From NCBI GenBank assembly GCA_021805865.1, contig JAJZDX010000021.1, forward strand, positions 17,888 through 81,887: DNA of 64,000 nt, given 5' to 3'. The position numbers were made by a program, and so were the translations under genes. The notes under the pieces were generated by a model, which did not search any database, was not told the DNA's origin, and saw only the letters and a list, made by a program, of their open reading frames with translations. Below are positions 1-7,759 of this stretch, one piece after another; the stretch's first letter is position 1, and each line of letters opens with the position of its first letter. This DNA is from Pseudomonadota bacterium (GTDB lineage Bacteria > Pseudomonadota > Gammaproteobacteria > Steroidobacterales > Steroidobacteraceae).

Positions 1-260
1 GCCAGGAGGAGGGCTGGGAGGGGTGCCTGTCGGTGCCGGGTCTGCGGGGGCTGGTGCCGCGCTTCAAGCGGCTGCGCTACCGGGGATTCGATCAGGAAGG
101 ACGGCCCATCGACCGTACGGTGGAGGGCTTCCATGCGCGGGTGGTGCAGCACGAGGTGGATCACCTCGATGGGATTCTCTATCCGCAGCGCGTCCGGGAC
201 TTGCGCAACTTCGGCTTCGAGGATGCCCTTGCCGATCGTCTGACGCCGATGCCGGATTAG
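1..260 (+). CDS. def: Peptide deformylase, C-terminal part (cut by window edge)
   Basis: This is the last 85 or so codons of a peptide deformylase, which removes the formyl group from the N-terminal methionine of new proteins. Reading in frame from base 3, the sequence shows the EGCLSVPG motif, whose Cys binds the catalytic metal, and then the HEVDHLDG motif, whose two His and one Glu complete the site. Two of the three hallmark motifs are therefore present and intact; the first (GxGxAAxQ) lies outside the window. The stop is TAG at 258-260. The apparent GTG at 33 is internal and is not a start. The gene converges on the leftward yebC-like gene. Confidence 0.9.
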   Translation, partial: QEEGWEGCLSVPGLRGLVPRFKRLRYRGFDQEGRPIDRTVEGFHARVVQHEVDHLDGILYPQRVRDLRNFGFEDALADRLTPMPD

Positions 261-300
261 CGTCGCGGCGGGCGCCTTGGGGACCGCAAGCCCGTCCGGC

Positions 301-317
301 TCATGCGTCACGCATGA
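301..317. repeat. Perfect 7-base inverted repeat between converging genes
   Basis: TCATGCG-TCA-CGCATGA forms a perfect 7-bp stem with a 3-base loop. It lies 41 bases after the def stop, in the 182-base space between two converging genes. No run of T follows on either strand, so it is not a clear intrinsic terminator. A weaker hairpin (GGCTC...GAGCC) lies at 400-414. Nothing else is visible in 261-442. Confidence 0.4.
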
Positions 318-442
318 CCGGGAGGCCGATGAGCGGGCCGCGTCGGAAAATGCCTGCAGCGAGTTTGAATGCGGCAACGCCGGGGCCCGCAAGGGACGAG
401 GCTCGGGATGAGCCGAGCGGCTCCCCGGAGCGGTCGGTGCCG

Positions 443-1165
443 TCAAGCCAGCGTGTGGAAGACCCTCTGCACGTCATCGTCCTGCTCCAGTTTGTCGATG
501 AGGGTGAGCACTTCCTGGGCCTGCTCCTCGGGCAGCTCGGTCGGGACGGTGCAGAGGTACTCGTGTTCGGCCGACACCGGGGTCAAGCCGCGCGCCTCGA
601 GCGCCTCCTGCAGCTTGCCGAAGTCGGCGAAGGCGCAGCGGATCACGATCTGCGGCTCGCCTTTCTCCCCGGTGCTCTCGCCCATTTCCTCGAGGCCGTG
701 ATCGATCAGGTACAGCTCAAGGTCGTCTTGGTCGATACCGGCCGGGTCGAGGCGGAATACGCCCATGTGCTTGAACAGGAAGCCGACGCTGCCCGAGGTC
801 GCCAGATTGCCGCCGCCCTTGGTGACGATGTTGCGCACGGCGGCCACGGTACGTGTGGGGTTGTCGGTCGCTGCCTCCACCAGCAGCGCCACGCCGTGCG
901 GCGCGTAGGCCTCGTAGTGCACTTCCTGGTAGTTCGTCGCATCACGCCCGGCGGCGCGCTTGATTGCCGCCTCGACCTTGTCCTTGGGCATGTTGACCGC
1001 GCGAGCATTCTGAATCACCCGCCGAAGCGCTGGGTTGCTGGCAGGGTCCGGGCCACCCGCTTTCACCGCCATGGTGATGTCCTTGGCGATCCGGGCGAAC
1101 TGCTTCGCCATGCGGTTCCAGCGCGCAAACATGGTGTGCTTGCGGACTTCGAAGATGCGTCCCAT
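443..1165 (-). CDS. YebC/PmpR-family (TACO1-like) protein
   Basis: This 240-residue protein belongs to the YebC/TACO1 family. Members have been described as DNA-binding regulators, and more recently as ribosome-associated factors that help translate difficult motifs. The typical family segments are visible: [19 protein letters not shown] near residues 45-63, the [15 protein letters not shown] stretch around 84-98, and [16 protein letters not shown] around 116-131. The N-terminus ([16 protein letters not shown]) is not the usual MAGHSKWxNIKHRK. It resembles a variant that I recall from other phyla. A purine-rich AAGGGGG precedes the ATG. The gene is monocistronic and converges with def. The family assignment is firm; the molecular role is not shown by sequence. 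Confidence 0.88.
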   Translation of the reverse strand: MGRIFEVRKHTMFARWNRMAKQFARIAKDITMAVKAGGPDPASNPALRRVIQNARAVNMPKDKVEAAIKRAAGRDATNYQEVHYEAYAPHGVALLVEAATDNPTRTVAAVRNIVTKGGGNLATSGSVGFLFKHMGVFRLDPAGIDQDDLELYLIDHGLEEMGESTGEKGEPQIVIRCAFADFGKLQEALEARGLTPVSAEHEYLCTVPTELPEEQAQEVLTLIDKLEQDDDVQRVFHTLA

Positions 1166-1201
1166 GGGCCCCCTTGCCTGGTTGTGATGGAGGGCGCGGG
1201 A

Positions 1202-2368
1202 TCAGGCGAGCTGAGATTGCAGCACCCGCAGGCGCCGCCGCTGCAGCCGCAGGCGCTGCTCGAGCTCCTTCAGCCGCAGCTGGAAGCTGGCGTGCTCCCA
1301 GTGCTCGACGACGGCCCGTTTCTTCTCCGCCAGCCACTGCTCTTTGATCTTGGCCCAGTCGGCCACGGCGGCGAGGAAGCTCTCGTACTCACGCGCGACG
1401 TGCTGGCGCACTTCGCTGATCCGTGAGGATGCCTGCGTGTCCGGAACGCGGTCGAGGGTGTTCTGAGCACGCTTGAATTGCATCGCGAGCAGCGCCCGCT
1501 GGATCTGGAAGACGGGCGTGCGCTTGAGCTTGCGGGTGAGGCCGACGACCTGCAGGCTGGCGATCAGCCACTTGGTCGGATCCCATTGCCACCAGCGCAC
1601 GCCGTTGCGGTAGTCGTGCGCGAAGATGTGGTGAAAGTTGTGATAGCCCTCGCCGAAAGTAAGCACCGCGAGCACCGGGTTGTCCCGGGCGGTGTTGTCC
1701 TCGGTGTAGGGGCGGCTGCCCCACATGTGCGCAAGCGAATTGATGAAGAAGGTGAAGTGGTGGCTGAATACCAGCCGCAGCACGCCGGCGAGCAGGAAAA
1801 CGCCCCACACGTGGCCCATCAACGCGCCGACGGCGAGCGGCAGGCCGATATTGGTGGCGAGCACCAGAGGCACGTAGTAGCGGTGCTGGAAGGCGAGGAT
1901 CGGGTCGCGGCGCAGATCGGGGATGTTGGTGAAGTCCTCGCGGCCGCTCGGATACTCCCGGATCATCCAGCCGATGTGCGAGAACCAGAAGCCGCGCGGG
2001 GCCGCGTATGGGTCGCGGTCCACGTCATCGACGTACAGATGATGCCTGCGATGGCCGCTGCACCACACCCAGGCGCTGTTCTGCAGCGCCTGGGTGGCGA
2101 ACACCATGAACAGGATGCGCAGGCTCCAGTGGGCCTCATATGCCCGGTGGGCCCAAAGCCGGTGATACCCGGCGGTGACGGCCAGCTCGTTTGCCGCCCA
2201 GAAGGCCCCGAACACCACCCACGCGCCCAGCGAGAATCCATGTGTCAGACCATACCAGGGCACGACCACCACGGCCGCGAGGAAGGTCAATGAAAACAAG
2301 AGGATATTGGTCCAAACAAGCGGCGCCTGAACCTCGGCGGGCGGTGTGCGCGTGGCGGAAGCTGGCAT
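1202..2368 (-). CDS. Membrane acyl-CoA/acyl-lipid desaturase (delta-9 type)
   Basis: This 388-residue di-iron membrane desaturase probably introduces a cis double bond into saturated acyl chains for membrane fluidity. The three histidine boxes are complete: HxxxxH at 69-74 (HRLWAH), HxxHH at 106-110 (HRRHH) and HxxHH at 243-247 (HNFHH). Hydrophobic segments at about 18-36, 46-66, 165-200 and nearby flank them, as in the DesC/Ole1 family. The C-terminal region from about residue 310 is charged and looks like a coiled coil, which is longer than in minimal members. I chose ATG 2368 because a possible -10 box (TATATT, 2400-2405 on the minus strand) overlaps the upstream TTG at 2401. Substrate form (CoA, ACP or lipid) cannot be told from sequence. 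Confidence 0.88.
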   Translation of the reverse strand: MPASATRTPPAEVQAPLVWTNILLFSLTFLAAVVVVPWYGLTHGFSLGAWVVFGAFWAANELAVTAGYHRLWAHRAYEAHWSLRILFMVFATQALQNSAWVWCSGHRRHHLYVDDVDRDPYAAPRGFWFSHIGWMIREYPSGREDFTNIPDLRRDPILAFQHRYYVPLVLATNIGLPLAVGALMGHVWGVFLLAGVLRLVFSHHFTFFINSLAHMWGSRPYTEDNTARDNPVLAVLTFGEGYHNFHHIFAHDYRNGVRWWQWDPTKWLIASLQVVGLTRKLKRTPVFQIQRALLAMQFKRAQNTLDRVPDTQASSRISEVRQHVAREYESFLAAVADWAKIKEQWLAEKKRAVVEHWEHASFQLRLKELEQRLRLQRRRLRVLQSQLA

Positions 2369-2466
2369 CGGATTAAGGGGAGGGCCTGCGGCCGGTGGCA
2401 ATATACCGAATCACCATAGCACGTTCCGCCTTCTCATGGGATGTGGAATATGTCTCGCTAGAATCG

Positions 2467-3588
2467 CTAGAACTTGTACACCCCCTGCAGGGCGAATTCG
2501 GTCTGATGGGTGCTGAAGGTCGTCACCGGCTTGCCGGTGGCTGGGTTGATGCGGGTGTACGTGAAGGTGGGTCGATTCGAGGTGTCGTACCGGCCCTCGA
2601 TGCGCAGCTCGAAGCACGGCACCGGGTCGTATCCCACGGTCACGGTGCCTTCCTTCACTTTCTGCGGCGTGCCTGTGCCCAGAATGAAGCCGTTTCGGTC
2701 ATCGAGCTCCTCGCCGCGCAGCGACACGCGCCAGTGCTGGTTGAGCCAGTAGTTCACGTAGCCGGCCACCCCGTCCCATTCTCCGCCTCTCGTCACGCTG
2801 CTCGCATCCTGCTTGCCCCAGTCATAGCTCACGACGAACGACAGTGCCGAGGTCGCGTTGTAGGTCCATACGGTATCGAAGAACGTGCGCTTGGCGAGAT
2901 CCACGGGGTCGTTGCCGATGTAGGCCTGGGCGGTGATCGACAGCAGCTTGTCCGGGGTCAGGGCGATGCCGAACTCCCCGGTCTTCGAGCCCGCATTGAC
3001 GTTGGTGTAGTTCCAGCCATTGTTCACGCCAACGATCAGGCTGAGCGCATGGTTGACTGCGTAGGTGGCGCGCACGCCCGTATGAGTCATGGGCTCGGCG
3101 AAGAACAGCAGTGAGCGGGAGAAGTTCATGTTGCCGGTCGGCGCGATGACCTCCGCCCCCGCGAGCGTGGTGAACTTGCCCGCCTGGACGGTCAGATTGC
3201 CGCTCGCGTACTGCACGAAAGCCTGCAGCATGTCGAACATGTTGTTGCTCGAGCTGGAGGCGCTCTCCGCGGCGTTGATGATCTTGGCGTCATCGCCGGC
3301 GATCATGTCCACCAGGGCGCCGAAGCCATGGCTCGGCTGGTAGGCGAGGGTGAGGCCCGCCTGGTCCAATTGGAACGAATCGTGCCCGGTGTCGAACTGG
3401 TGATAGGTGTTGCCGCCTGAGGAATGGTAGTACGAAGCGGAGATGTAGCCGGACTCGGTGATCCCCGAGGCGGCAAGCATCTGCGCGAGCGTCTCGGCCG
3501 GCGAGCCGGCCGCCCGGGCACGCCCCGGCATCGTGGCCAGGGCGGACGCCGCCAACAAGGGAAGGGTCTGCGACAGGATCTTGTGCAT
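2467..3588 (-). CDS. Outer-membrane beta-barrel porin (BBP2/OmpL-like)
   Basis: This is a predicted outer-membrane porin of 373 residues. The chosen start gives a clean signal peptide (MHKILSQTLPLLAASALA, cleavage near ARA) and has a GAAAGG ribosome site; the open frame extends upstream only by chance. After the signal the chain alternates polar and hydrophobic residues, as in beta strands, is rich in Gly, Asn and Tyr, and ends in YKF, the aromatic C-terminus that the BAM machinery recognises. The pattern (GYISASYYH near the mature N-terminus, repeated strands such as LRIEGRYD near the end) fits the putative beta-barrel porin 2 family. The solute is unknown. A sigma-54 promoter lies just upstream, so expression probably responds to a nutrient or signal through an enhancer-binding protein. 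Confidence 0.8.
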   Translation of the reverse strand: MHKILSQTLPLLAASALATMPGRARAAGSPAETLAQMLAASGITESGYISASYYHSSGGNTYHQFDTGHDSFQLDQAGLTLAYQPSHGFGALVDMIAGDDAKIINAAESASSSSNNMFDMLQAFVQYASGNLTVQAGKFTTLAGAEVIAPTGNMNFSRSLLFFAEPMTHTGVRATYAVNHALSLIVGVNNGWNYTNVNAGSKTGEFGIALTPDKLLSITAQAYIGNDPVDLAKRTFFDTVWTYNATSALSFVVSYDWGKQDASSVTRGGEWDGVAGYVNYWLNQHWRVSLRGEELDDRNGFILGTGTPQKVKEGTVTVGYDPVPCFELRIEGRYDTSNRPTFTYTRINPATGKPVTTFSTHQTEFALQGVYKF

Positions 3589-3631
3589 GCCGAACCTTTC
3601 TCGTGCCCGTGATGTCTCAGTCTCAGTGCCC

Positions 3632-3648
3632 AAGCATCCGCCGTGCCA
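3632..3648 (-). promoter_or_regulatory. Sigma-54 promoter of the porin gene
   Basis: Reading leftward the sequence is TGGCACG-GCGG-ATGCTT. The sigma-54 consensus is TGGCACG-N4-TTGCW. The -24 half is a perfect 7 of 7, the -12 half matches 4 of 5, and the GG and GC pairs are separated by the required 10 bases. Transcription would start near 3622, about 34 bases before the porin ATG. The sequence match is direct; activity is inferred. Confidence 0.72.
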
Positions 3649-3747
3649 AAAGGGGCCGTGGCGGGAAGACGCTGGAAATTGCAGTGCTTTGGAGCGGGCG
3701 CGGTGCCCGGGCGCACATTGCCGGTGCGCAACGCGAACCACGCTGGT

Positions 3748-3767
3748 GCACGCCCCGGGGGGCGTGC
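3748..3767. promoter_or_regulatory. 20-base palindrome, possible enhancer site or motAB hairpin
   Basis: GCACGCCCC-GG-GGGGCGTGC is a perfect inverted repeat with 9-base arms. Its centre is about 123 bp upstream of the -12 element of the porin promoter, the usual distance for a binding site of a sigma-54 activator. It also lies just downstream of motB on the same strand, but no T-run follows, so a terminator role is less likely. The rest of 3589-3814 shows no gene. Confidence 0.45.
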
Positions 3768-3814
3768 GCGGGGAAAATTACGCCGGCGAGTGTGAGCGGA
3801 GGGTGAAGAAACGC

Positions 3815-4837
3815 TCAGCGCACGGGCGCTGCGGCGGGGGGCGGCGCACCGGCGGGTCGGCTGCGCGACAGCGGTGTGTTCGAGCCCATGTCGGCGCGCA
3901 ACGCGTCTTCGGCCTCCTTGCGGGTCATGACGATGATGCTGATGCGGCGATTGACCGGAGAGTAGGGGTTGGCCCTGTCGAACAGCACGGTCGAGGCGAG
4001 GCCGACCACCCGGGCGACCTTGCCCGGATCGAGGCCGCCCTCGACCAGCGCACGCCGCGCCGCATTGGCGCGGTCGGCGGACAGCTCCCAGTTGGTGTAG
4101 GGGGCGTGTCGCGGGTAGCGGTGCGCATCGGTATGGCCGATGATGGAGATCTGGTTGGGTACGGAGTTCAGGTAGGGCGCCAGGGTCTCCAGGATTCTGC
4201 GGGTGTAGACGCGCAGCTTGGCGCTGCCCAGGTCGAACATGGGGCGGTTCTTGGAGTCCACGATCTGGATGCGCACGCCCCTCGGGGTGATGTCGAGCAG
4301 CAGCTGGTTCTTGAACGGCTTCAGCGCCTGGCTGCGGTTCTCCGCCTTGCGCAGCTGGGCCATCAAGGACTCGAGCCGGCGATGATCGGCGTCGCTCACC
4401 CGTTTCCGGGCGTTCTTCAGGCTGGACTGGCGTGCGCCGGAGGAGGTTGCCGAGTGAGGCTCCTCGCCGGCCGGGACGGCAGAGTGTGCCGGGGCGGGTG
4501 ACTCGAGGTCGATGACCTGACTGGACTGGGATTTGACGGCATCCAGGCCGCCGCCGAGATTGATCGGGCTGGTGCTGGCTCCGCCGGGGCCCATGGGTCC
4601 TTCGGCGGCCCGGACGCTGTGGCCGGGCTGCATGCTCGGGTTCTTGAAGTAATTGAAGATCGCCGCCCGCTCCTGCTTGCTGACGGCGGTGACGATCCAC
4701 ATGACCAGGAAGAATGCCATCATGGCGGTGACGAAGTCGGCGTAGGCGATCTTCCACACGCCGCCGTGGTGCTCACCGCCGCCGCGTTTCTTTCGCCTGA
4801 CGATGATGATGGGTCTGTCGTCTCCTTTCGCGGCCAT
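3815..4837 (-). CDS. motB: Flagellar motor stator protein MotB
   Basis: MotB is the stator subunit that anchors the proton-driven motor to peptidoglycan. The 340-residue protein has a short basic N-terminus, one transmembrane helix at about 28-50 containing the proton-binding Asp34 (AYADFVTAMMAFFLVMW), a variable linker, and a C-terminal OmpA-like peptidoglycan-binding domain (SIIGHTDAHRYP ... NWELSADRANAARRAL ... NRRISIIVM, about 205-310). The helix sequence is of the proton (MotB) type rather than the sodium (PomB) type. The ATG overlaps the motA stop in TGATG, so the two are translationally coupled; a TTG three bases upstream is the alternative. No other flagellar gene is in the window. 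Confidence 0.92.
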   Translation of the reverse strand: MAAKGDDRPIIIVRRKKRGGGEHHGGVWKIAYADFVTAMMAFFLVMWIVTAVSKQERAAIFNYFKNPSMQPGHSVRAAEGPMGPGGASTSPINLGGGLDAVKSQSSQVIDLESPAPAHSAVPAGEEPHSATSSGARQSSLKNARKRVSDADHRRLESLMAQLRKAENRSQALKPFKNQLLLDITPRGVRIQIVDSKNRPMFDLGSAKLRVYTRRILETLAPYLNSVPNQISIIGHTDAHRYPRHAPYTNWELSADRANAARRALVEGGLDPGKVARVVGLASTVLFDRANPYSPVNRRISIIVMTRKEAEDALRADMGSNTPLSRSRPAGAPPPAAAPVR

Positions 4838-5763
4838 CAACCGCTCGCTTTGGCGGCGCCGGCCGGCGCAGCACTCGCGGCAGCGCCTGTCTTGGCCGCG
4901 CTCGGTTTGCCCTTGCCTTTCAACTGCGCCTCGAGGTCCGCGAAGCTCGGGCGGACATCGCTGAAGAGGAGCTTGCGCGAGAACTCGATGGCCATCGCCG
5001 GCACGTAGCCGCGCACGTTCGCCACGAGAGCCATTTTCACCAGCTCAAAGGCTTTGGCCTCGTCATTGGCGGCATGAGCCATGGCGGCGGCGAGGGGGCC
5101 GGCGAAGCCGTACGAGACCAGGATGCCGAGAAAGGTGCCGACCAGGGCGCTCGCGACGCGCGCGCCGATGGTCGAGGTGTCGGCGCCCTGGATCGAGGCC
5201 ATGGTGTTGACGATGCCGAGCACCGCGGCCACGATGCCGAAGCCCGGCAGCGAGTCCGCCAGGCGCTGCACGGCGTGCGAGGGCTCGTGGATCTCCTGGT
5301 GAAAGGTCTCGAGCTCCTCATCGAGCAGGCTCTCGAACTCGTGCGGATCGAGGTTGCCCGTGACCATGAGGCGCAGGCTGTCGGTGATGAACTGGCGCAG
5401 GTGATGGTCCTGGGCGATCTGCGGGTATTTCTTGAACAGCTGACCTCCGTTCGGCGAGTCGATGTCCGACTCGATGGCCATCAGGCCTTCCTTGCGGATC
5501 TTCACCAGGATGTCGTAGAGCAGCTTCAGGAGCGAGACGTAGTCGTCGTGCTCGTAGCGCTCCTGTCTCACCAGCGCGACGAGGTCCGCGATCGTGGCCT
5601 TGAGCACCTTGATCGGATTGCTCGTGACGAAGGCGCCGAGCGCGGCGCCCACGATGATGATGAACTCCGCCGGATGCCACAGGGCGAGCAGCTTCCCGCC
5701 CTCGATCACGAAGCCCAGGGCCACGCAGGCCAGGACGACGACACTACCGATGATCTGGATCAC
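4837..5763 (-). CDS. motA: Flagellar motor stator protein MotA
   Basis: MotA is the four-helix stator subunit that forms the ion channel with MotB and pushes on the rotor. The 308-residue product starts with a GTG (MIQIIGSVVVLACVALGF) and shows the two N-terminal helices, the long charged cytoplasmic loop (about 65-165, with RQERYEHDDYVSLLKLLYD and the LDEELETF region), and two C-terminal helices. The conserved prolines in SLPGFGIVAAVLGIV (about 177) and GFAGPLAAAMAH (about 228) are present. An Ala/Lys-rich tail follows. It is the first gene of a two-gene operon with motB. Reverse orientation and a 199-base gap separate it from the aminotransferase gene. Confidence 0.93.
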   Translation of the reverse strand: MIQIIGSVVVLACVALGFVIEGGKLLALWHPAEFIIIVGAALGAFVTSNPIKVLKATIADLVALVRQERYEHDDYVSLLKLLYDILVKIRKEGLMAIESDIDSPNGGQLFKKYPQIAQDHHLRQFITDSLRLMVTGNLDPHEFESLLDEELETFHQEIHEPSHAVQRLADSLPGFGIVAAVLGIVNTMASIQGADTSTIGARVASALVGTFLGILVSYGFAGPLAAAMAHAANDEAKAFELVKMALVANVRGYVPAMAIEFSRKLLFSDVRPSFADLEAQLKGKGKPSAAKTGAAASAAPAGAAKASG

Positions 5764-5962
5764 GTGCTGCCAATGCCCCTACCAGTCCCTGTGCCTACGT
5801 GGATGCCGGGCAGGGGCACGGCAACCCGGGCCACTACGGGGCGGTACTGGATTCAGTATCGGCGGCCGGTGGCCCACCTTGAAGCGCAGAGCGCCTGAAA
5901 TGTGACCGCCGCCGTGTAAAATCCGCTTTGTGCCGCATGCGGCTTGCGGCGAGGAGAATCCT

Positions 5963-7153
5963 GTGCTCGAGCATCTCGATCGTCTGGCGCCGGACCCCAT
6001 ACTGGGTCTCATGGCTGCCTTCCGTGCGGACACCGATCCTCGCAAGGTCGATCTGGGGGTCGGGGTCTACCGGGACGAGGGGGGCGAGACTCCGGTCATG
6101 CAGGCCGTGCGGGAAGCCGAGCGGGAAGTGCTGGAGCGGCAGACGACCAAGACCTATGTGGCGCCCGCGGGCAATCCGGGGTTCAACGAGGCGATCGGAC
6201 GCCTGGTCCTCGGAGAAGGTCACTCGGGGCTGTCCGGGGGGCGTGTGCGCGTCGTTCAAGCCCCCGGTGGCTGCGGCGCGTTGCGCTTGGGCGCGGAGCT
6301 GATCCGCGCTGCAGCACCCGATGCCGTGGTGTACGTGAGCAACCCTACGTGGGCCAATCACGTGCCGCTGCTCTCCGGGTGCGGACTTGCACTCGAACGC
6401 TATCCCTACCTCGATGCCGCCACGGGCGGGGTGGCCTTCGATGCGATGATGGGCGCGCTGGATGTGCTGCCCCCGCGCTCCGTGGTGCTGCTGCATGCCT
6501 CATGTCACAACCCCACGGGAGCGGACCTTGCCGAGGGTCAGTGGCGGGAGGTCCTGTCGCTGATCCGGCACCGCGCGCTGCTGCCCTTCATCGACATCGC
6601 CTACCAGGGCCTCGGCGGGGGGTTGGCCGAGGACGCCTTCGGGCCGCGGCTGTTGTGCGCGGAGCTGCCCGAGGCGCTGGTCGCGGTGTCCTGCTCGAAG
6701 AATTTCGGCCTCTATCGCGAGCGGGTCGGCGCCCTGGTCTCGCTCAGCCAGACGGGGACGGAGGCCGACGCCGCGCTCAGCCAGCTGGTGCGCATCGCCA
6801 GGGGCCTTTATTCCATGCCCCCGGACCACGGTGCCGCGATCGTCGCGCGGATCCTGGGCAGCGGGCTGCGCGACCTGTGGGAGCGGGAGCTCTCGAGCAT
6901 GCGCGAGCGGATCCTCGAATTGCGCGCCGCGGCGGCGCGGGCGCTGGCAGCGGCCTGCCCGAGCATGGATTTCAGCCACATCGTCCGTCAAAAGGGCATG
7001 TTTTCATACCTCGGGATCGACAAGGACGTGGTCCGCCGGCTCCGCGACCAGCACCACGTGTACATGACCGACGACAGCCGTATCAACATCGCTGGACTGC
7101 GGCACGAGAACATCCCGTATTTCGCCGGGGCGGTGGCCAAGGCCATCGGCTAG
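5963..7153 (+). CDS. Aspartate/aromatic amino acid aminotransferase, class I
   Basis: This PLP enzyme transfers an amino group between aspartate or an aromatic amino acid and 2-oxoglutarate. The 396-residue length equals that of AspC of E. coli. Key residues are visible: PLP-binding Lys246 in SCSKNFGLYRER, the NPTG motif at 183-186, DIAY at 211-214, and the N-terminal segment VDLGVGVYRDE that shapes the substrate site. The start is the GTG at 5963 (VLEHLDRL), which has GAGGAG in front; an upstream GTG in the same frame lacks this. TGTAAAAT at 5915-5922 is a plausible -10 box. AspC and TyrB cannot be separated by eye. The gene converges with folA, only 12 bases away. Confidence 0.9.
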   Translation: MLEHLDRLAPDPILGLMAAFRADTDPRKVDLGVGVYRDEGGETPVMQAVREAEREVLERQTTKTYVAPAGNPGFNEAIGRLVLGEGHSGLSGGRVRVVQAPGGCGALRLGAELIRAAAPDAVVYVSNPTWANHVPLLSGCGLALERYPYLDAATGGVAFDAMMGALDVLPPRSVVLLHASCHNPTGADLAEGQWREVLSLIRHRALLPFIDIAYQGLGGGLAEDAFGPRLLCAELPEALVAVSCSKNFGLYRERVGALVSLSQTGTEADAALSQLVRIARGLYSMPPDHGAAIVARILGSGLRDLWERELSSMRERILELRAAAARALAAACPSMDFSHIVRQKGMFSYLGIDKDVVRRLRDQHHVYMTDDSRINIAGLRHENIPYFAGAVAKAIG

Positions 7154-7165
7154 CGGCCGCTGCCG

Positions 7166-7696
7166 TCAGTACGCCCCGGGGGCCTGCGGGGCGCCTTTGC
7201 GCTCGAGGGTCAGGAAGGTGAGCGCGTAGGGGTTGCGCTCATCGGGCGTCTGCCGGAGACATTCGACGTCCGCCCATTGGGTCGGATCCAAAGCGGGGAA
7301 AAAGGTGTCGCCTTCGATGTCGGCATGCACCAGGGTCAGGTAGATGCGGCGCGCGAACGGCATCAGCAGCCGGTAGACCTCCGCACCGCCGATGCCGACC
7401 AGCTCCTCGGAGTCCCGCGCGCACCCGAGCGCCTGCCCGAGCGAATGCACCGCCAGCACACCCTCTGAGCGCCATGCGCGTGCTCGTGTCAATACCAGGT
7501 TGCGGCGGTCGGGCAGCGGCCTGCCGATCGAATCGAAGGTTCTGCGGCCCATCAACACCGGCTTGCCGAGCGTCATGGCCTTGAAGCGCCGCAGGTCCTG
7601 CGGCAGCCGCCAGGGCAGGCGGTTGTCGCGTCCGATACAGCCGTTTTCCGCCATGGCCACGATGAGCGAGACCAGGGGCTGGCGCAGGATGCTCAT
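7166..7696 (-). CDS. folA: Dihydrofolate reductase
   Basis: FolA reduces dihydrofolate to tetrahydrofolate with NADPH and restores the folate oxidised by thymidylate synthase. The 176-residue product carries the family landmarks: VSLIVAMAENGCIGRDNRLPW at the N-terminus (Met20-loop region and substrate Asp equivalent), MGRRTFDSIGRPLPDR with the NADPH-binding Arg and Thr, and IGGAEVYRLLMP. I chose ATG 7696 (MSILRQPLVSLI); a TTG at 7720 would add eight residues and neither has a clear ribosome site. It is the last gene of the leftward rlmI-lgt-thyA-SET-kup-folA run, so the two partners of the thymidylate cycle are probably co-transcribed. Confidence 0.92.
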   Translation of the reverse strand: MSILRQPLVSLIVAMAENGCIGRDNRLPWRLPQDLRRFKAMTLGKPVLMGRRTFDSIGRPLPDRRNLVLTRARAWRSEGVLAVHSLGQALGCARDSEELVGIGGAEVYRLLMPFARRIYLTLVHADIEGDTFFPALDPTQWADVECLRQTPDERNPYALTFLTLERKGAPQAPGAY

Positions 7697-7759
7697 CGCG
7701 GGCGGGTGATCCCACGGCAAGAGGCGGAGCGGGCAAAGGAGTCCGGCCCGAGCCTCATG

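Noticed and set aside
23..1426. A 467-codon rightward open frame spanning def, the gap and the yebC-type gene
   Set aside because: It overlaps the real def frame and runs antisense to a clear YebC-family gene; no family resemblance.
3748..3767. The palindrome downstream of motB as an intrinsic terminator
   Set aside because: The stem is strong, but no T-run follows on the motAB strand. An enhancer-type site for the sigma-54 promoter fits better.
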